Shown here: positions 27,616-37,221 of the stretch, one piece after another
Numbering within the stretch: position 1 is the stretch's first letter
How the letters are laid out: every line of letters begins with the position of its first letter
Source: Alloalcanivorax xenomutans
GTDB taxonomy: Bacteria; Pseudomonadota; Gammaproteobacteria; Pseudomonadales; Alcanivoracaceae
DNA length: 64,000 nt
Direction: 5' to 3'
NCBI RefSeq assembly: GCF_900217905.1
Contig: NZ_OBMO01000004.1
Location: forward strand, 1 to 64,000
Made by a program: the position numbers and the translations under genes
The notes under the pieces: generated by a model
Told to the model about the DNA's origin: nothing
What the model saw: the letters and a program-made list of their open reading frames with translations, nothing else
The model's database searches: none

Positions 27616-28388
27616 TGTTTCGCCTCCCCGCCGTGGTCGGTGACGATAAGGTTGCGGAGGGTGCCGATGCTCTCGATGGTGGTGTCCACCTGATCCCCTT
27701 CGCTGACATCCACCCGGCCTGGCGGTGTTCCAGTGATCAGCACGTCGCCTTCGTTCAAGGTCATGAATTCGCTCAACTCGGCGATCAGGCGGGGAATGGG
27801 CCGAATCAGATCGGCGGTACTGCCGCGCTGCTTTTCGACCCCGTTAACCGTCAGGGTCAGCGTGAGGTCATGGGGGTTGGCGATATCGTCGCGGTCTACC
27901 CACCAGGGGCCCAATGCGCAGAAACCGTCCCGGCACTTGGCTTTGATCGCCGGCCGGTAGTAGCTGTCTTCCGGCAGGCTGAACTCGTTGACCACGGTGT
28001 AGCCGCGAACATAATCGAGGGCGTCCTGCTCACTGATACGACTGGCGCGGCGACCGATCACCACGCCCAGGGCGGGACCCGGTTGCAATCGCTCCCCCTG
28101 AGGCCGTGCCACGGTGCCCTGGTGCGCATTGCGCGTGTTCGGGGTCTTGATGAACAACACCGGCTTCTCCGGTGGCTTCTGGTAGGGCGGCTGGTGAAAC
28201 TCCGGTAGCCGGGCCTCCAGCAGACTCCGATAGTTCAAGGCCACACCGAACAGAGTGCCACCACTGGCCGGGAGCCAGCGCAGCGCGGTGACGTCAAGAA
28301 CCGCGCCGTCGTCGCTTATGGGGAGGTCGTCCGGACCGATCGTGACCGTCCGGACGCGCCCTTGATATTCCACTTTAGCGTGCCGCAT
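27612..28388 (-). CDS. hpaG1: Homoprotocatechuate pathway isomerase/decarboxylase, HpaG1-type subunit
   Basis: 258 residues, FAH fold, first gene of the operon and similar along its length to hpaG2. Where HpaG2 has the Glu-x-Glu metal motif this protein reads QPGPALGVVIG, so at least two metal ligands appear to be missing. It probably forms a heteromeric complex with HpaG2, equivalent to the N-terminal half of fused HpaG. AAGGAG precedes the ATG. The promoter with an embedded palindrome lies 30-60 bases upstream. Confidence 0.92.
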   Translation of the reverse strand: MRHAKVEYQGRVRTVTIGPDDLPISDDGAVLDVTALRWLPASGGTLFGVALNYRSLLEARLPEFHQPPYQKPPEKPVLFIKTPNTRNAHQGTVARPQGERLQPGPALGVVIGRRASRISEQDALDYVRGYTVVNEFSLPEDSYYRPAIKAKCRDGFCALGPWWVDRDDIANPHDLTLTLTVNGVEKQRGSTADLIRPIPRLIAELSEFMTLNEGDVLITGTPPGRVDVSEGDQVDTTIESIGTLRNLIVTDHGGEAKQ

Positions 28389-28417
28389 GAAGGCTCCTTG
28401 TTTTGTTAATAGGTTAA

Positions 28418-28446
28418 TGTTTACATTAATATATTAATGAAATCAA
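28418..28446 (-). promoter_or_regulatory. hpa operon promoter with palindromic operator
   Basis: On the minus strand TTGATT (28446-28441) and TAAACA (28423-28418) are 17 bases apart. The perfect palindrome CATTAATATATTAATG (28424-28439) fills the spacer. Further TTAAT half-sites continue to 28405. HpaR is the likely ligand; a repressor here would block RNA polymerase directly. Confidence 0.7.
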
Positions 28447-28508
28447 GAAGACGTTGCCGGATCCGCTAAAGCGGTGAATGATGCCGGTATCAGGCGGCGG
28501 GCAGGACC

Positions 28509-29408
28509 ATGACAACAACCGACCCCATACCCAACATCAACATCGGTCAGGTGTACGACAAGCGCTACGCCGACGCTGAAGTGCACTACGACGCGCTCGG
28601 CCGCATGGCGGACTTCTTCGGACGCAACATGCCGGCGCACCGCCATGTGCGCTTCTTCCAGGTACATTACGTCAAGTCCGGCATGGTGCGGGTGTACCTG
28701 GATGAGCATCAGTACCATCAGCGGGCCCCCCTGTTCTTCCTCACGCCACCCACGGTGACCCACGCCTTCGTCACCGATGCGCACGCTGATGGCCATGTGC
28801 TCACGGTGCAGCAGCAATTGGTGTGGTCGCTGCTGGAGGAAAGCGGTGACCTGGGCGACGTCAGTGATATCGCCGCGCTGTGTGTGGCGGCTTCCCAACT
28901 GCCGGCGGCACAGGCACCGGCGATGGCGGGACTCGACCGTCTGTTTGATCAGCTGCGCGCGGAAATTCAACGGCCGCGGCCAGGGCAGTCTCAGGCGGTG
29001 CGGGCCCTGGCGCAGTTGATCTTCATCGATCTGTTCCGGCTGGCACGCAACCGCGTGACGCCGCAGCCGGTACGTCATGAGGACCTCTCCCTATTTCAGC
29101 GTTTTCAGATGCTGATCGAGGATCATTACCCGCATCACTGGACCCTGACCCGCTATGCCGACGAACTGGGTGTTACCGAGAACCGGCTCAACGAGATTTG
29201 CCGGCGCACCGCCGGCAAATCCAGCAAGCGGTTGGTGTTCGACCGACTGATGCAGGAGGCCCGCCGGTTGCTGATCTTCACCACCGCGTCGATCAACGAG
29301 ATCGGCTACCAGCTGGGCTTTAATGACCCCGCTTATTTCTCACGCTTTTTTACCCGCGAAGCGGGCATGACACCGGGGCGCTACCGCGCCGACAAGCGGG
29401 CGCCCTGA
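28509..29408 (+). CDS. hpaA: HpaA-like AraC-family activator
   Basis: 299 residues, the length of enterobacterial HpaA. The N-terminal part is a cupin-like effector domain (PNINIGQVYDKRYADAEVHYDALGRMADFFGRNMPAHRH). The C-terminus has two helix-turn-helix units: YADELGVTENRLNEICRRTAG and INEIGYQLGFNDPAYFSRFFTREAGMTPGRYR. In E. coli HpaA activates the hydroxylase genes hpaBC in response to hydroxyphenylacetates. Here it is divergent from hpaG1 and convergent with the FAD monooxygenase gene, ten bases apart. It probably activates the monooxygenase and/or TRAP promoter. Confidence 0.9.
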   Translation: MTTTDPIPNINIGQVYDKRYADAEVHYDALGRMADFFGRNMPAHRHVRFFQVHYVKSGMVRVYLDEHQYHQRAPLFFLTPPTVTHAFVTDAHADGHVLTVQQQLVWSLLEESGDLGDVSDIAALCVAASQLPAAQAPAMAGLDRLFDQLRAEIQRPRPGQSQAVRALAQLIFIDLFRLARNRVTPQPVRHEDLSLFQRFQMLIEDHYPHHWTLTRYADELGVTENRLNEICRRTAGKSSKRLVFDRLMQEARRLLIFTTASINEIGYQLGFNDPAYFSRFFTREAGMTPGRYRADKRAP

Positions 29409-29418
29409 GTCCGGGGTG

Positions 29419-31320
29419 TCATCGGCGCTGCCGCAGCATGGCTCCATCGAAGAAGGCGGCCAGTTCATCGGTGGCGTCCAGAGCGGTCACCAGTGAAACG
29501 TACTGATCCGGCCGCACCACCACCACCGCGCCTTTTGGATCGATACCCCGGGCCTCGAAGATGTCGTGCTCCGGGTCGACGGCGTAAACCTTTTCGTAGT
29601 CCGTCAATTGGAACGGGCCGACCTTTGGCATGAACAACGCCGGAATCATTGGGCCGAACTCCACCTCGCCATGGGGCCGTCGATAGATCACCTTTATATC
29701 GAAGAGACTGTCGAGATCAGTTTTTTCCGGAGTGTATTTCACCACCGGAGAACGGGGGCTGTTGAGCATCCAGTCGGCCCAGTTGGCCAACGGGGAGTGC
29801 CCGGTGGGAGCCGATTGATCGGCGAAGACATAGATCCGCCAGCGGCCATCGGCGGTGGCATGGTGCCCCAGGTGAACGTCATTGCCATCGCACACCCGCA
29901 TGGCGGGGGCGGATTTGAACCGCTTGCCGACCGGGAAGCCGGTGGCCAGATGTTGGTGTGCCTTGCCGCCGGTGATCATCGACGGTTGATATTCGGTCAT
30001 GAAGCCCGCTGGGAATTCGGCGGTTTTGACATAGAACTCCTTCAGCTCTTGCGGGTTGCTGAATTCCTCGGCCGGTTTGGCCATCAGGCTCGACCATTCG
30101 CGATCAAAATCAATCAGGTTCTGAGCCACCACCTGACGCTCACTGGAATAGGTTTCCAGCAGCGATTCCGGAGCGATGCCGGAGAGCACGTGGCCCAGTT
30201 TCCAGGCGATGTTCCAACCATCCTGCATGGACACATTCATGCCCTGGCCGGCCTTGGCGCTGTGGGTATGGCAGGCATCGCCGGTGATGAAAACGCGTGG
30301 CGCGCGGGTGCCGGTAGCCTCGGGGGGCACGTCATCGAACTTGTCGGTTACCCGGTGGCCCACTTCGTAGACGGTGTACCAGGCGCAATCCTTAACTTCC
30401 AGGGTGTAGGGGTGGAGGATTTGGTTGGCCTTGGCGATGGTGGTTTCCAGCGTGGTTTGGCGTATGCGGCGGTTGTCATCCCCGGCCACTTCGCCAAGAT
30501 CGACGTACATGCGAAACAGGTGACCGCCCTCGCGGGGAATGTGCAGAATACTGCCACCGGAGGCGGACTGGATCGCGCACTTGGTGCGGATGTCTGGAAA
30601 ATCGGTGGTGGCGAGAACATCCATGACGCCCCAGGCGTGATTCGCGACCTTGCCGATGTGCTTGCGGCCGATCGCTTCGCGCACGCGGCTATGAGCCCCA
30701 TCGCAACCGATCACGTACCTGGCTTTCACGGTACGTTCCAGACCTTCCTGATCGCCGCAGACATGGCGCAACGTCACCGTCACCGGATAGTCCTCGCCAT
30801 GATCGATGCGTAAATCCTGGAATTCCAGCCCATAGTCCGGAGTCAGGCGGGCGGGGGCGTTACGGGCGAACTCGGCGAAATAATCCAGCACCCGAGCCTG
30901 GTTGACGATGAGATGAGGGAACTCGCTGATTTCGCCGCTGGCGTCATCGGGAGCCACCGAGGAGCGGACAATGTGGGAGGGGTTGTCCGGGTCCGGTGTC
31001 CAGAACGCCATCTCGGTGATCCGGTAGGCCTCGGCGGTGATCCGTTCGGCGAAGCCGAACGCCTGGAAGGTTTCCACACTGCGCGCCTGGATACCATCGG
31101 CCTGGCCCAGCCGCAGGCGCCCGGGGCGGCGTTCGACGATACGGGTGGTGATATTCGGAAACTTCGCCAGCTGGGCGGCGGCGATCATTCCCGCCGGTCC
31201 GCTGCCGACAATCAGCACGTCGACCTGGTCCGGCAAAGTGTCGGGGCGGTTGACCCCGGTGCCGGACGCTTCTTCGATTCTCGGGTCTTCGGATACATAG
31301 CCGTGATGGTGGAACTGCAC
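29419..31320 (-). CDS. FAD-dependent aromatic monooxygenase, 3-hydroxybenzoate 4-monooxygenase-like
   Basis: 633 residues from a GTG start at 31320, which has CAGGAG eight bases upstream. Upstream Met codons in frame lack a ribosome site. It is a group A flavoprotein hydroxylase: VDVLIVGSGPAGM (FAD binding, about residue 35), VIGCDGAHSRVREAIG, and GDACHTHSAKAGQGMNVSMQD (about 347). A C-terminal thioredoxin-like domain has AVDPEHDIFEARGIDPKGAVVVVRPD. Length and motifs resemble MobA and phenol hydroxylases. It should add a hydroxyl ortho to an existing phenolic hydroxyl using NAD(P)H and O2. Beside the hpa operon it is the best candidate for making homoprotocatechuate; the exact substrate is not readable. 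Confidence 0.85.
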   Translation of the reverse strand: MQFHHHGYVSEDPRIEEASGTGVNRPDTLPDQVDVLIVGSGPAGMIAAAQLAKFPNITTRIVERRPGRLRLGQADGIQARSVETFQAFGFAERITAEAYRITEMAFWTPDPDNPSHIVRSSVAPDDASGEISEFPHLIVNQARVLDYFAEFARNAPARLTPDYGLEFQDLRIDHGEDYPVTVTLRHVCGDQEGLERTVKARYVIGCDGAHSRVREAIGRKHIGKVANHAWGVMDVLATTDFPDIRTKCAIQSASGGSILHIPREGGHLFRMYVDLGEVAGDDNRRIRQTTLETTIAKANQILHPYTLEVKDCAWYTVYEVGHRVTDKFDDVPPEATGTRAPRVFITGDACHTHSAKAGQGMNVSMQDGWNIAWKLGHVLSGIAPESLLETYSSERQVVAQNLIDFDREWSSLMAKPAEEFSNPQELKEFYVKTAEFPAGFMTEYQPSMITGGKAHQHLATGFPVGKRFKSAPAMRVCDGNDVHLGHHATADGRWRIYVFADQSAPTGHSPLANWADWMLNSPRSPVVKYTPEKTDLDSLFDIKVIYRRPHGEVEFGPMIPALFMPKVGPFQLTDYEKVYAVDPEHDIFEARGIDPKGAVVVVRPDQYVSLVTALDATDELAAFFDGAMLRQRR

Positions 31321-31674
31321 TGTTACTTCTCCTGTTTTCCGGGCCGGCCGGAGGTCTGTGAACATCAAACCGGCCCGCCGCGATTGTTGTTATCGGCGTA
31401 TGACGTTCCGCATCTTGGCCGAGGGGAGAAAACGAACCCAGGTGATTTACGCGGGAAAAATTGCACTTTTCGTGGGGTGCTCGTCGGGGGCGGTACGGAG
31501 AGTGACAAAAGAAAGGCGCCGGCGGTTTTTCCTAATCCTCCGTTGACCTGATCGGGGCGAGGTGTTAGAAATTCATTAATACATTAATGGAATCCGGACG
31601 GGCCAGTGAAAGGAATCGATGGCGAGGATGGATTCCGATGAATAACAATCAGGGTATCAACCCGAGAGGTGTGT
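31321..31674. other. Control region between the monooxygenase and TRAP genes
   Basis: About 350 bases with no credible gene. Its right end holds the TRAP promoter and the CATTAATACATTAATG operator (31543-31589). The left end holds the ribosome site of the monooxygenase gene. I find no comparably clear operator close to the monooxygenase start. Confidence 0.6.
31543..31589 (+). promoter_or_regulatory. TRAP operon promoter with HpaR-like operator
   Basis: TTGACC (31543-31548) and TAGAAA (31566-31571) are 17 bases apart. CATTAATACATTAATG (31574-31589) matches the hpa promoter palindrome in 15 of 16 positions and covers the predicted transcription start. Confidence 0.68.
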
Positions 31675-32724
31675 ATGCATTGCAAAAAAATCATGGCCCT
31701 TCTGGCGATCGTATGGCTGTCCTTGAGCGCCCAGACCCAGGCGGCGGAACAAAAAGAAAAAGTCACTTTACGTATCATGCATTTCCTGCCGGCGGTGGCG
31801 AATGCACAGAAAAACGTGCTGGAGCCCTGGTGCGCCGATCTGGCGGAACAATCCGGTGATCGCATCGAATGTCAGATCTATCCGTCCATGCAATTGGGCG
31901 GTACGCCCGCTCAGCTGGCCGATATGGCTCGTAATGGCGTGGTGGATATTGTCTGGACCGGTCTCGGTTACGCCGCCGGCCGTTTCCCGCGTAGCGAGGC
32001 GCTGGAGTTGCCGTTCGTGATGCCCTCCGGTGGGGTTGATGGCAGTGAAGTGGCGTGGGAATTTTATCAACGCTACGCCAAGGATGATTTCCGTGATTAC
32101 CACGTGCTGGCCATTCAGAGCGACGGTGGTGGTACTTTGCACACCGCGCGCCGCAAAGTGGCCTCCCTGGACGACATGAAAGGGCTGCGAGTACGGGCGT
32201 CCACCCGGCTGGCTTCCGAGTTGCTCACCTCCCTGGGCGCCACGCCGGTGAGCATGCCGCCGGCGCAAATCGCCGACACGCTGGCCAAGGGCGTCATCGA
32301 CGGGGCCCTGGCGGTGTGGGAAGTGGTGCCGCCGACCAAACTGGATGAGACCACTCATTACCATATGCGGACCGCGCCGGATCAGGCCACGCCCACGGTG
32401 ACCACGCTGGCGGTATTGATGAACAAAAAGCGTTATCAGAATCTGCCCGACGATCTGCGAGCGATTATTGACCGGTTTAGCGGAGAGGCCCTGTCCCGCC
32501 GTTTCGGGGAAGCCTGGGATGTGACCATCGATCAGGTGGTGGAGAAACTGTCCGCCGACCCGGACCACGAGATCGTGACGCTGGACGATGCCACCTATCA
32601 GTCCATGCGTGAGGCCTCGCAAAGAGTCACCGATGAGTGGGTGGCCTCCGATAAGGGCGGTATCGACCGCCAGGCGCTGTATCAGGGGCTGCGGGATATC
32701 GTGCGTGAACACGCCGCCCGCTAA
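31675..32724 (+). CDS. TRAP transporter substrate-binding protein, DctP family
   Basis: 349 residues from the ATG at 31675 (GAGAGG five bases upstream; a GTG two codons earlier is too close to it). The signal peptide ends AQTQA-AE. The mature protein begins VTLRIMHFLPAVANAQKNVLEPWC. The family core LDDMKGLRVRASTRLASELLTSLGATPVSMPPAQIADTLAKGVIDGAL contains the conserved Arg that binds the substrate carboxylate, and DGALAVWEVV follows. It captures an organic acid in the periplasm. Given the context, an aromatic acid of the hpa pathway is the likely ligand. A 63-base gap separates it from the small permease gene. Confidence 0.92.
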   Translation: MHCKKIMALLAIVWLSLSAQTQAAEQKEKVTLRIMHFLPAVANAQKNVLEPWCADLAEQSGDRIECQIYPSMQLGGTPAQLADMARNGVVDIVWTGLGYAAGRFPRSEALELPFVMPSGGVDGSEVAWEFYQRYAKDDFRDYHVLAIQSDGGGTLHTARRKVASLDDMKGLRVRASTRLASELLTSLGATPVSMPPAQIADTLAKGVIDGALAVWEVVPPTKLDETTHYHMRTAPDQATPTVTTLAVLMNKKRYQNLPDDLRAIIDRFSGEALSRRFGEAWDVTIDQVVEKLSADPDHEIVTLDDATYQSMREASQRVTDEWVASDKGGIDRQALYQGLRDIVREHAAR

Positions 32725-32787
32725 CGCCGCTCATTAATGCCGCCTTTCAACTCCGCCCTTCAACTCTGATAAAGGCCGAGGTTTCCC

Positions 32788-33279
32788 ATGGTTGAAACGG
32801 TATTGCGCCGTCTCAGCATCGTGGTCGCCGTGCTTGGCGGTGCCGTGGTGTTGTCGGTGATCGCCATGTCGCTGGTTTCTCTGCTGGGGCGCAAGTTGTG
32901 GTCCGCGCCGATTCCCGGTGACATAGAAATTCTGGAAATGGCGATCGCCGTGGCGGTGGCCTCGTTCATGCCGTTGTGCGAGCTGCGCGATAACCACATC
33001 CGCGTGGATCTGATCGCCGGGCTGCTACCGGCGGGAGTGAACCGGGTGCTACTGTCACTCAGTCATCTGCTGCTGGCGCTGGTGGCGGCGTTGCTGATCT
33101 GGCGCACCGGCCTGCTCACCCTGGACAGTCATGAATACGGGTCCACATCCACCATGCTGGCGGTGCCGCTGTGGATTCCGCAGATGCTGATGCTGCCCGG
33201 TCTGGCGCTGTTGTGCGCCTGCGCTCTGTATCAGGCGGCACGATCGCTGACCAGCAAGCCGCTGCGGGTGCCGTCATGA
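32788..33279 (+). CDS. TRAP transporter small permease, DctQ family
   Basis: 163 residues with four membrane segments. The segment SLLGRKLWSAPIPGDIEILEMAIAVAVASFMPLCELRDNHIRVDLI is the DctQ hallmark. It forms the membrane complex with the large permease, whose ATG overlaps this stop codon (ATGA). GCCGAGG precedes the ATG. Ion-coupled, usually Na+-driven, uptake is known for the family. Confidence 0.92.
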   Translation: MVETVLRRLSIVVAVLGGAVVLSVIAMSLVSLLGRKLWSAPIPGDIEILEMAIAVAVASFMPLCELRDNHIRVDLIAGLLPAGVNRVLLSLSHLLLALVAALLIWRTGLLTLDSHEYGSTSTMLAVPLWIPQMLMLPGLALLCACALYQAARSLTSKPLRVPS

Positions 33280-34587
33280 GTGGTATGGAAATCGGACTCT
33301 GGGTACTCGGCGGCGTTCTGCTGATTCTGGCGCTGCGCGTGCACGTGGGCGTGGGCATGTTGCTGGGTGGTGTGGCGTGCTATCTGATCGTCAATCACGG
33401 TGACACCACGGCGCTGCTGTTCACCATCAATAATCTGGTTTACGCCCGCTTTTCCAATTACGACCTGGCGGTGATTCCACTGTTCGTGTTGATGGGGCAG
33501 TTCGCCATTCACGGCGGTCTGTCGCGCGCCCTGTTCAAAGCGGCGGCGGCTTTCATTGGTCATTGGCGCGGTGGTCTGGCGATGTCCGCCGCCGGTGCCT
33601 GTGCCGGTTTCGGTGCTATTTGCGGCTCGTCCCTGGCCACCGCCGCCACCATGAGCCAGGTGGCGTTACCGGAGCTGGAGAAACATCAGTACCCGCCCAA
33701 ACTGGCCGCCGGGACGGTGGCGGCCGCTGGTACTCTGGGCATTCTGATTCCGCCGTCGGTGCCGTTGATCATCTATGCCGTGCTCACCGAGGAGTCCATC
33801 GCCAAGCTGTTCATGGCGGCGGTGATTCCTGGTCTGGTGGCGATGTTCGGTTATCTGGTGGTGATCCGCCTGGTGGCGGTACGTACCATGGCGTCGGTGC
33901 CGAGGGTGGACAAGGCCGGCTGGCCTCAACGGTGGCGGGCGTTGCTGGAGGTGTCTCCGGTGCTGTTGATCTTCATCGTGGTGATCTTCGGTATCTATGG
34001 AGGCTGGGCCAATCTCACCGAAGCGGCGTCCATTGGCGCCGCCGCCTGTGGCGTGTTTGCGGTAGTACGCGGTGGCTTGCGCTGGAAAGGGTTGTACCAA
34101 AGCCTGATCGGCACCGCCGAGGCCACCGCCATGATCTACCTGGTGGTGGTCGGCGCCGATCTGCTCAACAGCGGCCTGGCGCTCAGTCAGATGCCGGCGG
34201 AACTGGCGTCCTGGGTTGCCGACAGTGGGTTGGCGCCTTTCGTGGTACTGCTCTCGATTCTGGCCATCTACCTGCTGTTGGGTTGCGTGATGGACTCCCT
34301 GTCCATGATTCTGCTCACCGTGCCGATCTTTTATCCGATCGTGGTCAACCTGGAATTCTTCGATCTCACCTATACCGAAAAGTCGATCTGGTTCGGTATC
34401 CTCGCTCTGATGGTGGTGGAGATCGGTCTGATCACGCCACCCATGGGAATGAACCTGTTTATCGTGCAGAAGTACAGTGCCAATACGTCTTTGGGCACGG
34501 TGAGCCGGGGTATTGTCCCGTTCCTGTACGCGGATGTGATTCGTATCGGCATCCTGGTGATGATCCCTGCCTTGTCGCTGCTTTTGC

Positions 34588-34610
<23 letters not shown>
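33276..34610 (+). CDS. TRAP transporter large permease, DctM family
   Basis: 444 residues from the ATG at 33276, coupled to the small permease. There are about eleven to twelve membrane segments. Family motifs are IPLFVLMGQFAIHGGLSRALFKAAAAFIGHWRGGLAMSAAGACAGFGAICGSSLATAATM, GTLGILIPPSVPLIIYAVLTEESIAKLF, and the C-terminal EIGLITPPMGMNLFIVQ. It is the transport channel of the tripartite system. Its last 23 bases overlap the end of the convergent desaturase-family gene. Confidence 0.94.
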
Positions 34611-35481
<871 letters not shown>

Positions 35482-35655
35482 GGGGACCTCGCGAAAAAAC
35501 GGTCGCCACCACCGCCATGGTGGGCGGCGGGACGGTCCGGGAAGATTGACGGACCTCAAGATTGTTCCCCGATGGCGCAGAAAACGCTTGACGCAGCCGG
35601 ACTCTTTTTTGACAAATGACGACAAGGGCGCGAAACACGGTCAGAGAGAAGGCAC

Positions 35656-37221
35656 ATGGGGTACATAAGCTCCAGCCTGGGCGGTCTGGGACTGTTCTTG
35701 CTGGGCATGTGGTTGATCACCGAAGGCTTGCGGGTCGCCGCCGGACCCTCCCTGGAGCGGCTGCTGTCCTCCTGGACCTCGAGCCGGTGGCGCGGCCTGG
35801 TGTCGGGCACTTTGTTGACCGTCATGGTGCAATCCTCAAGCGCTGTCACCGTGGCGGCCCTGGGGTTCGTCAATACCGGATTGTTGCGCTTCGAGCGGGC
35901 GGTTTGGGTGATTTTCGGCAGTAATCTGGGAACCACTCTGACGGCGTGGCTGGTGGCGATGATCGGCTTCAGCTTCAAGATCGACCTGTTCGCCTTGCCC
36001 ATCATCGGGGTGGGTGCGCTGCTGCGCGTGTTCGCCCCTTTTGACCGTTACCGCAGCCTTGGCATGGCCTTGGCGGGATTCGGCTTGCTGTTCATGGGTA
36101 TCCAGGTGCTGTCCTCCGGCTTTGGCCAGATGGGAGAGCGGTTGTCGCTGGGCATGGCGGGCCAGCCGTTGGTGCTGATGGTGGGAATAGGCGTGCTGCT
36201 GACCACCTTGATGCAGTCTTCCAGTGCCGCCCTGGCGGTGGTGCTCACCGCCCTGGCCGGTGGCGTGATCGATTTCGGCGGCGCCGCGGCGCTGGTGATC
36301 GGCGCCAACGTGGGCACCACGTCCACGGCGCTGCTGTCCACCCTCGGTGCCACCGTTCAGGCCCGGCGTTTGGCGGTGGCCCATGTGTTGTTCAATCTGC
36401 TGACCGCGCTGGTCGCGTTGGCGTTACTGGGGCCCGGCGTCGATCTGGTCGTGGCTGTCGCCAGTGGTTGGGGGCTGGCGCCGCCGGGGCAGCTGGCTCT
36501 GTTTCATACCGCGTTCAATGCCTTGGGCATAGTGCTGATGTGGCCATTGGAGCCGGTGCTGACGCGTTTTTTGCTGACGCGCTTCAAGGAACGTCAACGG
36601 GCCACGGCGCAGTTGCAGTTCCTGGATCGTAACGTGGCGGATTTGCCGGACGCGGCAAGGACGGCGCTGGCCAGGGAGATCGAACGGATCCTTGCGCGCT
36701 ATCCGGATGCGCTCGGTGGCTTGCCGCGGCCTCATGACGAGCGTCTCAAGGGCATCGCCGAGCGGCGCCAGCTGCTGGCGGGATTGGGTGATTTTCTGGC
36801 CATGGCCGGTCGGCAACAGCTCACCGAGGAACAGGTGAACGGCTTTCGTATCGGCTGGCGGATCCAGTTGAACCTTTCCAACATGGAAGATGCCCTGGCC
36901 GGGATGAACGAGCATGGCCGCCAGATGATCCGGCAGCCGGATCATGAGGTCGCCATGGCGGTACTGGCGGCCTGGTTCGAGCAAATGCACCAGCAACTGC
37001 GGCGCGGGGGGGATCCCACGGAGCCGTTGCGTTTCGCCTACGAGCAGGTCAAGGACGCTTTGATGCAACGCGCCATGGACGGCGCGCTGACACGCTATAC
37101 GTTGGATTTGGCCTTGCAGGACTTGAGTTTGTCCCGCCGCTTTCTGGAACAATGGTGGCGGGCCACGGTACATCTCCGTGCTCTGCTCGATGATCCCGAG
37201 CAACAGGCACCGCTACCATGA
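35656..37221 (+). CDS. Na+/phosphate cotransporter family protein
   Basis: 521 residues. Two repeated Na/Pi cotransporter domains each contain the QSSSA signature (VQSSSAVTVAALGF about residue 57; MQSSSAALAVVLTAL about 188). About eight to nine membrane segments lead to a C-terminal cytoplasmic region of about 200 residues with PhoU-like helical composition. The family imports phosphate with Na+ or mediates related transport. The AraC-type gene downstream overlaps its stop by four bases (ATGA), so the two are cotranscribed. Confidence 0.9.
   Translation: MGYISSSLGGLGLFLLGMWLITEGLRVAAGPSLERLLSSWTSSRWRGLVSGTLLTVMVQSSSAVTVAALGFVNTGLLRFERAVWVIFGSNLGTTLTAWLVAMIGFSFKIDLFALPIIGVGALLRVFAPFDRYRSLGMALAGFGLLFMGIQVLSSGFGQMGERLSLGMAGQPLVLMVGIGVLLTTLMQSSSAALAVVLTALAGGVIDFGGAAALVIGANVGTTSTALLSTLGATVQARRLAVAHVLFNLLTALVALALLGPGVDLVVAVASGWGLAPPGQLALFHTAFNALGIVLMWPLEPVLTRFLLTRFKERQRATAQLQFLDRNVADLPDAARTALAREIERILARYPDALGGLPRPHDERLKGIAERRQLLAGLGDFLAMAGRQQLTEEQVNGFRIGWRIQLNLSNMEDALAGMNEHGRQMIRQPDHEVAMAVLAAWFEQMHQQLRRGGDPTEPLRFAYEQVKDALMQRAMDGALTRYTLDLALQDLSLSRRFLEQWWRATVHLRALLDDPEQQAPLP

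Noticed and set aside
25873-27693. A 606-codon plus-strand open frame
   Set aside because: Antisense to hpaE and hpaG2, both clearly real, and it spans their boundary.
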